Below, piece after piece: positions 53,105 to 62,544 of a DNA stretch of 64,000 bases. The stretch is from Bordetella genomosp. 8 (GTDB lineage: Bacteria; Pseudomonadota; Gammaproteobacteria; Burkholderiales; Burkholderiaceae_B), in contig NZ_CP021108.1 of assembly GCF_002119685.1 (NCBI RefSeq), positions 1,612,001-1,676,000 on the forward strand. The letters run 5' to 3'. Numbering within the stretch: position 1 is the first letter of the stretch; each line of letters opens with the position of its first letter. Made by a program: the position numbers and the translations under genes. Under the pieces are notes generated by a model, which ran no database searches, was not told where the DNA came from, and was given only the letters and a program-made list of their open reading frames with translations.

Positions 53105-54088
53105 ATGAAACGAGTAATGGCCGCGATGGCGTTCGCGGGTACGATTGTGTGCGTGGCGGGCGCGATGCAGCCCGCGTCGGCCGCGGGTTATCCCGACCGG
53201 CCCATCCGGCTGATCACGCCTTTCCCGCCCGGCGGAGGCTCCGATGTGGTGGCGCGGATCATCGGCGAAAAGCTGGGCAGCCTGCTGGGGCAGGGCGTCA
53301 TCATCGAGAACAAGGCCGGCGCGGGCGGGAGCCTGGGCACCGCCTTCGTCGCGCGCGCCGCGCCCGACGGCTATACCCTGGTGCTGGGCAGCACCGCCAC
53401 GCACGCGATCAACCCCAGCCTGTACAAGGACCTGGGCTATGACCCCATCAAGGATTTCGCGCCAGTTTCGCCGGTCGCGTCCACGCCGCTGCTGCTGATG
53501 GTCAATGCCTCGGTGCCCGCCAACAACGTGGGCGAACTGATCGCCCTGGCGAAAAAGCGTGGCGCCAGCAACGAAATGACGTTCGCATCGGCCGGCACAG
53601 GCTCGGCCCAGCACCTGGGCGGTGAGCTGTTCAAGATGATGACCGGAACCAGGATCATGCACGTGCCCTATAAAGGTGCGGGCCCGGCCCTGGTGGACCT
53701 GATGGCGGGCCAGGTCGACATGGATTTCGACACGATGGGCTCGGCGCTGCCGCAGGCGGGATCGCCCAAGCTGAAGGTGCTGGGCATCAGCAGCCTGTCG
53801 CGCAATCCGGCGCTGCCGAAGGTGCCCGCGATCGCGGAATCGGTGCCCGGCTACGAAATGATCACCTGGTACGGCTTGTTCGCGCCCCGCGGTACGCCGC
53901 CGGAGGTCGTCGAACGCTTGAACGCGGCGGTCAAGCAGGCGCTCGACGCCAAGGACGTGCGGGACAAGTTCGCCACCCTGGCGATCGAGCCGACATGGAG
54001 TTCCTCAGCCGACTTCGCGGCCCTGGTGGACCGCGACGTGCCGAAGTGGCGCAAGGTCATTGAACAATCCGGAGCCAAAGTTGACTAG
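53105..54088 (+). CDS. Bug/TctC-family periplasmic substrate-binding protein
   Basis: TctC-type receptor, 327 aa. Signal peptide MKRVMAAMAFAGTIVCVAG..., cleaved after ASA. Motifs TPFPPGGGSDVVAR, AAPDGYTLVLGS and HVPYKGAGPALVD. AAGGGG lies before the ATG. Leads an operon with a DUF4392 protein and an M24 hydrolase. The stop overlaps the likely TTG start of the next gene. The ligand may be an amino-acid lactam or a related acid, given the next gene. Confidence 0.93.
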   Translation: MKRVMAAMAFAGTIVCVAGAMQPASAAGYPDRPIRLITPFPPGGGSDVVARIIGEKLGSLLGQGVIIENKAGAGGSLGTAFVARAAPDGYTLVLGSTATHAINPSLYKDLGYDPIKDFAPVSPVASTPLLLMVNASVPANNVGELIALAKKRGASNEMTFASAGTGSAQHLGGELFKMMTGTRIMHVPYKGAGPALVDLMAGQVDMDFDTMGSALPQAGSPKLKVLGISSLSRNPALPKVPAIAESVPGYEMITWYGLFAPRGTPPEVVERLNAAVKQALDAKDVRDKFATLAIEPTWSSSADFAALVDRDVPKWRKVIEQSGAKVD

Positions 54089-55073
54089 CAAGCCATCCAT
54101 GGAGGTGCCGGCGGTGGATACCATCGCCTGCGAGAACATCGACCGCGCGATGAATATCGAGATGCGGGACCATGGCAGCCTGCCGCGCGGCATGAAATGG
54201 TCCATGTACCTGATGGCGCGCGAGGCCGCGGGCATGTCGCTGGTGCAGGCCGCCGCGCAAGAATTCGATCGCGCGCCCTGCCAGGTCCTGCTGGCCAGCG
54301 GCGCGGCCGTGCCGGACCACATGCCGGTGGGCGAGAACGACGGGCCCATCGGCACGGCGGCGCTGGCGCGCGCGCTGGTGGCGATCGGCCACACCGTGCG
54401 CATCGTCACCGATGGCGCGGCCGCGGCGCCGTTTCGCGGGCTGCTGCGCGCCCTCGGCGTCCAGGCCGAGGTGCTGGAGATCGGCCTGGACGACGCGGGC
54501 ATGCAGCAGGAGCTGGCGCGGGCACATGACGTTTTCTGCGCCATCGAACGGCTGGGGGGCAATGCCAACGGCATCATCTACGGCGCCACCGGCGTGTCCC
54601 GCGCGCCGCACCGTGCCAATCTGGACCTGCTGTTCGACACGGCCCGGTCCCTGGGCAAGCGCACGATCGGCATCGGCGACGGCGGCAACGAAATCGGCTT
54701 CGGCAAGGTCCACGCGCGCCTGTCGCGGGAATGGCCGCAATACGACTATCGGCAGGCCACGCCCTGCGGCGGTGGCGTGTATTCGGTGGTCGAGACCGAC
54801 GTGCTGCTGGTGGCCAACAGCTCGAACCTGGGCGCACATGCGGTAACGGCGGGGCTCGCCTTGCTGCGTGGCGATCTGTCGCTGTGCCATACCGCCGAGC
54901 AGGAATTCGCGCTGGCTCATGTCGGCGTAGGCCTGGGCCTGATCGACGGCGGCAGCGGCCAGTTGCGCCCCTGGTGCGACGGCGTGCCGCCGCGGGCCAA
55001 CGCCGCGGTAGTGGAGATCATGCGCACCATCGTCGCCCAGTCGCTGGCGCCGGCGGGTCGCCGCGCCTTCTGA
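54081..55073 (+). CDS. DUF4392 (D-glutamate cyclase-like) protein
   Basis: A 330-aa protein with the DUF4392/D-glutamate cyclase fold. The family includes mammalian D-glutamate cyclase, which turns D-glutamate into 5-oxo-D-proline. Conserved segments include GENDGPIGTAALARALVAIGH, YGATGVSRAPH and GIGDGGNEIGFGKV. The start is taken as TTG 54081, with GGAG 7 bases upstream and a small overlap with the Bug stop; ATG 54099 is an alternative with a poor ribosome site. Its substrate may be D-glutamate or an analogue. Confidence 0.8.
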   Translation: MTSKPSMEVPAVDTIACENIDRAMNIEMRDHGSLPRGMKWSMYLMAREAAGMSLVQAAAQEFDRAPCQVLLASGAAVPDHMPVGENDGPIGTAALARALVAIGHTVRIVTDGAAAAPFRGLLRALGVQAEVLEIGLDDAGMQQELARAHDVFCAIERLGGNANGIIYGATGVSRAPHRANLDLLFDTARSLGKRTIGIGDGGNEIGFGKVHARLSREWPQYDYRQATPCGGGVYSVVETDVLLVANSSNLGAHAVTAGLALLRGDLSLCHTAEQEFALAHVGVGLGLIDGGSGQLRPWCDGVPPRANAAVVEIMRTIVAQSLAPAGRRAF

Positions 55074-55122
55074 GCGCCGGTCGTCCGGCGTCCAGCCCCT
55101 GTTTCGAATGGAGATCCTGGAA

Positions 55123-56268
55123 ATGACTGCAAGAAGAACACCGACCGCCAACCTGGAGCGGCTGAACCGTTTGATGGACGAGGCCGGGCTGGATGCGGTG
55201 GTCCTGCGTTCCGGCCAGAACTTCACCTATCTGTCCGGCGTGGTGTACCCGGGCACGCTCGCCCGTCATCAGGACCTGTCGGATTCGACGCGTGCGGTGC
55301 TGCTGGTGTGGCCGCGCCACGGCACCCCCGTCATCGTCGCCAACAAGACCGCGGCCGGCCTGGCGCGGCGCGACGCCTGGGTCGAGCAGGTCGTCAGCTA
55401 CGAAGGCTATGTGCAGTCGCCCTATGAAAAAGTGGCGCAGGTACTGCAGGATGCCGGCCTCGGCAGCGCGCGCGTCGGCCTGGAGCGGGACTACGTCAAC
55501 GTGCGCGATTGGGAGCTGCTGCGGCAGCATGCACCCGCGCTGCAAATGACCGACTGCACGGCGGTGATGGACAGGGTGCGTTGGGTCAAGACGGATGAAG
55601 AAGTACGGATGATCCGGCGCGCCGCCGATCTGCTGGACGATGTCTACCAGGAGGTGTTCGAGCGCATACGCCCTGGCGATACGGAACGCAAGATCCATGC
55701 TGACATGATGGCCACCTGCCTGTCCAAGGGCTTCGAATGGGCGCATGGCATCCTGAACTCCGACAAGAACACGATCCCCTACGCGGGTGAAAGCGACCTG
55801 GTGATAGCCGCTGGCGACGTGATACGCACCGACTATGTCGCCTACCTGCACGGTTATCCCGGCCATCAGTCGCGCAACGTGGTCATCGGCGAGCCCAGCG
55901 CCGAACAGCGACGCGACTACGAGATCAACCTGGACATCTATCGGACCGTGATCGACCGCTGCCGGGTGGGGGCGCGCGTGGGCGATCTATACGACTACGT
56001 GATGACGGAGTTCCAGAAGAACGATTGGTCGTACAACTCGCTGCTGATCGGCCATGGGGTCGGCGCGTGGTGGCACCAGCAGGAACCCATATTGCGCCGC
56101 GGCTCGGACGTGTTGCTGGAGGAAGGCATGGTGCTGGCGCTGGAGCCGCACAAGGACCACTGGCACGTGCAGGACATGGTGCTGGTGGGGAAGGGTGCGC
56201 CCACGCTGTTGTCGGCGAAGTTCAACACCGATCGGCCGTATATCGTGCCGGCGAAACAGCCTGGCTGA
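55123..56268 (+). CDS. M24-family (Xaa-Pro peptidase/creatinase) hydrolase with degenerate metal site
   Basis: Pita-bread fold enzyme, 381 aa, similar to prolidase or creatinase. Of the five usual metal ligands, Asp237, His311 and Glu341 are present (TDYVAYLHGY, GHGVGAWW, LALEPH), but the second Asp is His248 (GYPGHQSRN) and the last Glu is Gln350 (HVQDMVLVG). It is therefore likely not a standard dimetal peptidase; creatinase is a known metal-free relative. ATG 55123 has GGAG 9 bases upstream; an ATG 15 bases earlier is in frame. Confidence 0.85.
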   Translation: MTARRTPTANLERLNRLMDEAGLDAVVLRSGQNFTYLSGVVYPGTLARHQDLSDSTRAVLLVWPRHGTPVIVANKTAAGLARRDAWVEQVVSYEGYVQSPYEKVAQVLQDAGLGSARVGLERDYVNVRDWELLRQHAPALQMTDCTAVMDRVRWVKTDEEVRMIRRAADLLDDVYQEVFERIRPGDTERKIHADMMATCLSKGFEWAHGILNSDKNTIPYAGESDLVIAAGDVIRTDYVAYLHGYPGHQSRNVVIGEPSAEQRRDYEINLDIYRTVIDRCRVGARVGDLYDYVMTEFQKNDWSYNSLLIGHGVGAWWHQQEPILRRGSDVLLEEGMVLALEPHKDHWHVQDMVLVGKGAPTLLSAKFNTDRPYIVPAKQPG

Positions 56269-56367
56269 CGTGCCAGGGTGTTAGCCGATGGGATGCCGGC
56301 GTGACTGGAGGGGTGGTGGAGGGGCAGTGGCGGGGGCCGCGGCTGTGGCCCCCTGGCCGCGATCCGG

Positions 56368-56547
56368 TTACTTGTTCAGGTACTCGCGGACCTTGTCGAC
56401 CGAGTTGCTGCCGGCTTTATGGACGGCGTCGCGCAGTTGCTCGGGCGTGCAGCCGAATTCCTTGGTCCAGTAGCGCATTTCCCAGTCTTCTTCCAGCGCG
56501 ATGCGCGAGCGGTCGCGCGGGCCGCGGTCGGTCAGGTTGTCGGACAT
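56368..56547 (-). CDS. Small DUF3606 protein
   Basis: A 59-aa protein starting at the ATG with CAGGAGGAAAAC upstream. It fits DUF3606: a short N-terminal acid/base stretch (DRGPRDRSRIALEEDWEMRYW) followed by TKEFGCTPEQLRDAVHKAG and a VDKVREYL helix. Its function is not known; such proteins are often induced by stress. It lies downstream of vanX on the same strand, 112 bp away. Confidence 0.85.
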   Translation of the reverse strand: MSDNLTDRGPRDRSRIALEEDWEMRYWTKEFGCTPEQLRDAVHKAGSNSVDKVREYLNK

Positions 56548-56659
56548 GTTTTCCTCCTGGCTGAGAATGAGTCCGATATCCAGCAAACTCCATGCCGACG
56601 GTGGGGGCTGCCGCGCTGCGATGCTTGGGTTCAGGCGGGAGACGGGCTGCCGGAAAAGC

Positions 56660-57382
56660 CTATTCCACGGGGAAATCGAAGTAAGTCCGCGGGTAGGGCT
56701 CGTCGGCGAGCTGGAAATGCCACCATTCCGTTTCGATCGGCTTGAACCCCGCCTGGATCATCAAGGTGCGCAGCAGCAAGCGGTTGGCCTTCTGCGCCGG
56801 CGACAGCGCCGGGTACGACGGGTGTGATTCCCGGCCGAAGTAGTCATACGCCGTGCCGAAATCCAGCATGTCGCCCGGCGCGCCGTCGATAGCCGCGATG
56901 GCGACATCCATGGCGCTGCCCCGGCTGTGGCTGGATCTTTGCGCCAGATAGCCTTCCTTGAACAGGTTCTGTTTGTCGACCTCGGGAAAGTAGGCAGGCT
57001 TCATCTTTTCATCGCCCGGCGTCCCCGCCCAGGCGATGAAATCGTCCACGGCGCGCTGGGGACGATAGGCGTCCAGGAATCGCAGGGTCAGGCCATAGGG
57101 TTCGAGGTCATCGACGACCCGCATGGCGGCGCTCGCCGCCGCCTGCGTCAGCAGGCACTTGTTCGCGAGATACCCTGCGATCGGCCGGCCGATGAAGTTG
57201 TCGCTGCCGGCATACCGCATGTCGATCTGGACGCGGCGCGGCTTGTCCAGCTGGCTATATGCCGCGACATCGACGAAATCGGCGGGCCGTTCCCGAGTCG
57301 GCGCCGCGGCTGCCGGACCGTCGCCTGCAATCGTGCGTAGCGTCATCAGCGAGAGGAGGTCTGAAGGGCGAAACATAGGCAT
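56660..57382 (-). CDS. D-alanyl-D-alanine dipeptidase, VanX family
   Basis: Zinc metallopeptidase of 240 aa. The zinc and catalytic residues are visible in SSHSRGSAMDVAI (His and Asp) and EWWHF (Glu and His). VanX-type enzymes cleave D-Ala-D-Ala or other dipeptides; the chromosomal relatives serve nutrition rather than vancomycin resistance. The ATG at 57382 or the one two codons later starts the protein; the long upstream frame is not supported. The N-terminal part could be a weak export signal. Confidence 0.88.
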   Translation of the reverse strand: MPMFRPSDLLSLMTLRTIAGDGPAAAAPTRERPADFVDVAAYSQLDKPRRVQIDMRYAGSDNFIGRPIAGYLANKCLLTQAAASAAMRVVDDLEPYGLTLRFLDAYRPQRAVDDFIAWAGTPGDEKMKPAYFPEVDKQNLFKEGYLAQRSSHSRGSAMDVAIAAIDGAPGDMLDFGTAYDYFGRESHPSYPALSPAQKANRLLLRTLMIQAGFKPIETEWWHFQLADEPYPRTYFDFPVE

Positions 57383-57613
57383 GTCGAGGTGTCTGCGGAT
57401 CAGGGGATTATAGGTATGACGGATTCGCTCCTCGCGCCGTTCGCGTCTTCGTGCCCGTGCCGAATGCGGTCTTTCCCAACCGACGATGGGCGCCAGGCGC
57501 ACCAGTCGCCCGGAACACAGCCCAGACCCATGGCACGTACGGAACCTTCCAGCGTGCGGCGTCCATGAGCCTGGAGCGCCGGCGGACCGGGAAGGGATAA
57601 CCGGAGACGACAC

Positions 57614-58606
57614 ATGCAGATATGCGGGCCCGAGCTGGCGGCACTTACATTGATTGGAAGCTGCCTACCCATGGCGGCGGCTGGGGGTGAAGCGGCCGTG
57701 AAATACCCTGAGCGACCGATTACCCTGGTCGTGGGGTACGCGCCCGGCGGCGGCGTCGACATCCTGGCCCGCCTGCTCGCGGGCCAGCTGTCGGAAGACC
57801 TGGAGCAAAAAGTCCTGATCGAAAACCGGCCTGGCGCGGCAAGCAACATCGCTGCGGAGTCGGTCGCACGCGCCGCGCCTGATGGCTACACGCTCTATAT
57901 CAGCACGCATCCACGTCCGCCGCGCCCGGTGGAACAACCTCAATCATGGATGGACCCGGCGGCGGCGCTGGCGCCCGTGGCGCTGCTGGCGACGGTCCCG
58001 AACGTGGTTGTCACGGGCATGCGGACGCCGGTCACCAGCATTGCCGGCCTCGTCGAACTGGCGAAGACGTATCCGCGTTTGCTGAGCTACGGGTCGCCAG
58101 GCGTGGGCTCGCCGCCGCATCTGCTGGGTGAACTATTTCTGAGCAGGACGCAGACCGAGCTACTCCATGTGCCCTATCGTGGCGGCGCGCTGGCGATTCC
58201 GGAGGTCATCGCTGGCAGGCTGGATGCATTGTTCATATCGTTGCCCGGCGCGCTGCCGCACATACAGGCAGGGACTGTACGTGCGTTGGCGGTGATGTCC
58301 GAGCGCAGGGCTTTGGCGATCGACCATATACCCACCATGGAGGAGTCTGGTGTCATCGGTATGGACATGGAAACCCGCTTCGGCCTGATGGCGCCGGCCG
58401 GCACGCCGGAGGACGTCATCGCTCGCCTGAACAGGGCTGTCAATGCCGTTCTCATGAACCCGGCGCTGCAGGCGGGCTTCATAGCGCGCGGGTATGTGGC
58501 GCCTTTGGGCCGTAATACGCCGGAGTCCTTCCAGCAGTTGGTCGCGGCGGAAGCGGCCAAGTGGGACGCGATCCCTCGGGTCGATGGTGCAAGCGGCTTG
58601 CATTAG
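57614..58606 (+). CDS. Bug/TctC-family protein with lipobox-like N-terminus
   Basis: TctC-type receptor, 330 aa. Motifs VGYAPGGGVDILAR, AAPDGYTLYIS and HVPYRGGALAIPE. The N-terminus has no basic residue and reads LAALTLIGSC, where IGSC resembles a lipobox, so export may be inefficient or the protein may be a lipoprotein. It contains an unusual Pro/His-rich loop (STHPRPPRPVEQ) where relatives have a conserved strand. It stands alone, divergent from vanX. Confidence 0.88.
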   Translation: MQICGPELAALTLIGSCLPMAAAGGEAAVKYPERPITLVVGYAPGGGVDILARLLAGQLSEDLEQKVLIENRPGAASNIAAESVARAAPDGYTLYISTHPRPPRPVEQPQSWMDPAAALAPVALLATVPNVVVTGMRTPVTSIAGLVELAKTYPRLLSYGSPGVGSPPHLLGELFLSRTQTELLHVPYRGGALAIPEVIAGRLDALFISLPGALPHIQAGTVRALAVMSERRALAIDHIPTMEESGVIGMDMETRFGLMAPAGTPEDVIARLNRAVNAVLMNPALQAGFIARGYVAPLGRNTPESFQQLVAAEAAKWDAIPRVDGASGLH

Positions 58607-58660
58607 AGTCGCGTCCTGGTCGGGCGCCAGACAGTGTGTATGGCGACGCGACGCCAGACC

Positions 58661-59215
58661 TCAGCCTTCTGGCTGCGTCGCCATTTTCAATTCCTTGCTC
58701 AGGACCACGCTTCGGTAGTTGGCATGCTTCCATTGCACATACTCGACGAAGCGGTAGCCGAGGGATGCGTACCAGCGTCTCAAATGCGTGGCCGGCTCCG
58801 CCGTATCGAGAGCGATCTCGCGCGCGCCGCTCGCCAGGGCGCGCGCTTCGACCAGTGCCATCAGGCGCGCCCCCAGGCCGTGCTTCTGCAGGACGGGATC
58901 CACCGCCAATTGCGCCACGCCAGCCACCTCCGGACGTTCCAGCCAGGGGCTGCCACGGGTACGTTCCGGCGGCTTGAACAGGACGGTCCCGACATAGGCG
59001 CCATCGAGCAGGGCGACATGGCATTCACCCTGCGCCATGCGCGCCCGCGTGACTTCGTCGGTCTGGTCGACCGCCAGGTAGCGCAGACCCATGCCGCCAA
59101 GCTGCGCGTAGGCGCGGTGCAGCAGGGCCGTCAGCCGCGTAATGTCGTCGCTCGGCTTGGCTAGGCGAATCTCGATGGAATCGGATAAAGGGCGATTGGC
59201 GTGCTGATCGGGCAT
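58661..59215 (-). CDS. GNAT-family N-acetyltransferase
   Basis: Acetyltransferase of the GNAT fold, 184 aa. The CoA-binding motif appears as VDPVLQKHGLGARLMALVE (pattern Q/R-x-x-G-x-G/A) and the beta-5 strand as IALDTAEPATHLRRWYASLGYRF. The acceptor is not known. It is divergent from kdsA with an 88-bp gap, in which TATGAT at 59269-59274 might serve as a kdsA -10. Confidence 0.9.
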   Translation of the reverse strand: MPDQHANRPLSDSIEIRLAKPSDDITRLTALLHRAYAQLGGMGLRYLAVDQTDEVTRARMAQGECHVALLDGAYVGTVLFKPPERTRGSPWLERPEVAGVAQLAVDPVLQKHGLGARLMALVEARALASGAREIALDTAEPATHLRRWYASLGYRFVEYVQWKHANYRSVVLSKELKMATQPEG

Positions 59216-59273
59216 GTGCGTCGGTCAAGTAACAGGCGTGCCCGTTTTCGCAGTCAGGGCCGGCAGACTATGA

Positions 59274-60158
<885 letters not shown>

Positions 60159-60159
60159 T

Positions 60160-61116
60160 TCACCCTCCTGTCGCCCCCTGGGCCGCGGCGGCCACGATCC
60201 AGCTCCTGAACGCGACGACGGCGTCGTCGTCCGCGCGATCGGTGTTCACCACCAGGGTGTAATCCGGGCCGCGCCAGATCGGCTCGGATAGGGGGCATAC
60301 GAGCCGGCCCGTCGCGATCTCGCGCTCGATGAGCGGCAGCGACGCCAGCGTGACGCCCAGGCCTTCGGCGGCCGCGCCCAGCTGCAGATACACGTGGTCG
60401 AAATGCAGGTCGCGCAGGCCGCGCAATCCGGAAATCCCGGCCGCGCGCGACCAGTCGGACCATGCGGTGCGCGTGCTCGCCGAATGCAGCAGCGTGTGAT
60501 TGCGCAAGTCCGCGACCGTCCTGATCGGCCGGTTCGACAACAAGGACGGACTGCAGGCGGGCAGGCGCAGGTCCGGCATCAAGGTCGTGGAAACGACACC
60601 CCCCGCATCCTCGAGGCCGGAACGCACGCCGATATCGTAGGCGTCGCCCACATAGCGCAGCCTGCGCGAACTGGTCGACAGCCTGACCTCGATGTCCGGG
60701 TAGCGGGCCTGAAAATCTCCCAGCCGTGGTATCAGCCAGCACAGCGCGAAGCTGGCCAGGGCGTTCACACGCACGATGCCGCTGGCGCGACGCGTGCTCG
60801 ACGCACGCCGCAGGCGGGTAGAGGAATTGTTCAGGCGGGCAAATGCGCTTTTGACGTCATTGAGCAGCGCGGCGCCTTCGTCGGTGGGCACCACGCCGCG
60901 GGGGCGGCGCTCGAAAAGCGGCACGCCGAACCAGTTTTCCAGCAGGCGGATCTGTTTGCCGACCGCCCAATGGGTGACGTGCAGGTCGGCCGCGGCGGCC
61001 GCGAAGCTGCCCAGGCGGGCAACGGCCTCGAAGTGGCGCAGCGCGTTCAAGGGTGGCAGATGTTCCGCGTCCGGCTGTGCGGACGCCTGTCCAGTGTCAC
61101 GATCGTCGTCGGCCAT
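60160..61116 (-). CDS. LysR-family transcriptional regulator (GcvA-like)
   Basis: LysR regulator of 318 aa with a GcvA-type HTH: LNALRHFEAVARLGSFAAAAADLHVT then GKQIRLLENWFGVPLFERRPRG. The effector domain follows. Divergent from an MFS transporter and SDR. The 100-bp gap contains a GTGAC/GTCAC inverted repeat at 61119-61138. The stop is 1 bp past the kdsA stop, convergent. Confidence 0.9.
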   Translation of the reverse strand: MADDDRDTGQASAQPDAEHLPPLNALRHFEAVARLGSFAAAAADLHVTHWAVGKQIRLLENWFGVPLFERRPRGVVPTDEGAALLNDVKSAFARLNNSSTRLRRASSTRRASGIVRVNALASFALCWLIPRLGDFQARYPDIEVRLSTSSRRLRYVGDAYDIGVRSGLEDAGGVVSTTLMPDLRLPACSPSLLSNRPIRTVADLRNHTLLHSASTRTAWSDWSRAAGISGLRGLRDLHFDHVYLQLGAAAEGLGVTLASLPLIEREIATGRLVCPLSEPIWRGPDYTLVVNTDRADDDAVVAFRSWIVAAAAQGATGG

Positions 61117-61216
61117 GAGTGACTTTTTCTCCCGTCACGAGCAATTTTACGTCAGTTGTGGGTGCTTCTTGCCGCGCCTAGACTGGCGCAGTCATGGACC
61201 ATTACTCCCGGCGCCA

Positions 61217-62473
61217 ATGTTGAGATCGCCTGGCGCCCACCGAATCATGCGACGTTTTTCTTTTTCTTCCGCGATGGGCCGGATGGCCGCCAGTCCCCGG
61301 GCGCAGGCTGCGGGCGCGCCGAAGCGGGTCCTGTGGATGGCCTGCATGGCGCATGCGCTGCATGACGGGTACACGGACATGATCTACGTCCTCCTGCCCG
61401 TATGGCAGGCCGACTTCGCGCTCAATTACGGCGCGCTCGCCATCCTGCGCGGCATCTACGCGGGCACGATGGCGACGCTGCAGCTGCCTGCCGGCCGCCT
61501 GGCGCGCAAATTCGGGACGCGGGCCACGCTGGCCTGCGGCACGCTATTGGCGGCGCTCGGCTATGCCGTCGCCGGCTGGTCGGCCACCTTGCCGGGCCTG
61601 TGCGTCGCCCTGGCCGTCTCCGGCATCGGCTCCAGCACCCAGCATCCCTTGGCCTCCGGCGCCGTGTCGCGCGCCTACGGCCGCGGCGCGAGAGGACCGC
61701 TCAGCATCTACAACTTCGCGGGCGACCTGGGGAAATCCGCGCTGCCCGCGGCGATCTCCCTGCTGATGGTCGTCATGCCGTGGCGCCATGCGCTGTGGGC
61801 CGTATCGCTGCTGGGTTTGGCCGCCGCGGCGCTCATCGCGCTTTTTCTTCCGGCCGTCGCGAACGCGCCGTCCGCCGCCAAGGAAACAGCCAGCCGCGAC
61901 GGACAGGGTTCGGGATCGGGCTTCTGGCTGCTGTTCGCGATCGGCGCGCTGGATACGGCCGTGCGCATGGGCGTGCTGACCTTTCTGCCCTTCCTGCTGA
62001 AGGCGAAAGGCATCTCGCAGCCGATGATGGGGACGGCGCTTGCCCTGGTCTTCATCGGCGGCGCCGCCGGCAAGTTCGCATGCGGCTGGCTGGGCGCGCG
62101 CGCCGGCGTGATCGGAACCGTGATCGCGACCGAAGGCGGGACGGCCGCCCTGATCCTCGCCTTGATCGTGCTGCCGCTGACCCCCGCGCTGGTGCTGCTG
62201 CCCGTGCTCGGCCTGATGCTGAATGGCACGTCGTCCGTCCTGTACGGGACGGTGCCCGAGTTGACGCCCATCGAACGCACCGAGCGCGCGTTCGCGCTTT
62301 TCTATACCGGCACGATCGCCTCGGGCGCGCTGTCGCCCGTCGCCTACGGCGTGCTCGGCGACCATCTCGGCGTGAACAGCGCAACGGTGGCGGCGGCGTT
62401 GACGGCGCTGGTCATCGTCCCGCTGGCGCTCGCGCTTGCGCCACGCCTGCGCCGCATCAGCGACGCCTGCTGA
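61217..62473 (+). CDS. MFS transporter
   Basis: Major facilitator superfamily protein of about 418 aa and 12 helices; resembles fosmidomycin resistance/Fsr-type or sugar-exporter MFS members. The MACMAHALHDGYTDMIYVLLPVWQ helix 1 is typical of the Fsr group. No ATG has a convincing ribosome site; ATG 61217 is the first after the divergent promoter region, and 61247 or 61274 are also possible. Followed after 71 bp by an SDR. Confidence 0.82.
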   Translation: MLRSPGAHRIMRRFSFSSAMGRMAASPRAQAAGAPKRVLWMACMAHALHDGYTDMIYVLLPVWQADFALNYGALAILRGIYAGTMATLQLPAGRLARKFGTRATLACGTLLAALGYAVAGWSATLPGLCVALAVSGIGSSTQHPLASGAVSRAYGRGARGPLSIYNFAGDLGKSALPAAISLLMVVMPWRHALWAVSLLGLAAAALIALFLPAVANAPSAAKETASRDGQGSGSGFWLLFAIGALDTAVRMGVLTFLPFLLKAKGISQPMMGTALALVFIGGAAGKFACGWLGARAGVIGTVIATEGGTAALILALIVLPLTPALVLLPVLGLMLNGTSSVLYGTVPELTPIERTERAFALFYTGTIASGALSPVAYGVLGDHLGVNSATVAAALTALVIVPLALALAPRLRRISDAC

Positions 62474-62544
62474 GTCTCGATGGACCCGGCAACGTCGCAG
62501 GGTCCGACCGCAACACGCTTCGTTCAAACAGGAGGTCTTCATTC

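Noticed and set aside
53105..56268. Complete tripartite tricarboxylate transporter
   Set aside because: Only the TctC-like receptor is present; no TctA or TctB membrane proteins follow.
56660..57382. Vancomycin-resistance locus
   Set aside because: VanX-like dipeptidase is alone, with no VanH/VanA or regulator genes; Gram-negative homologues are ordinary peptidases.
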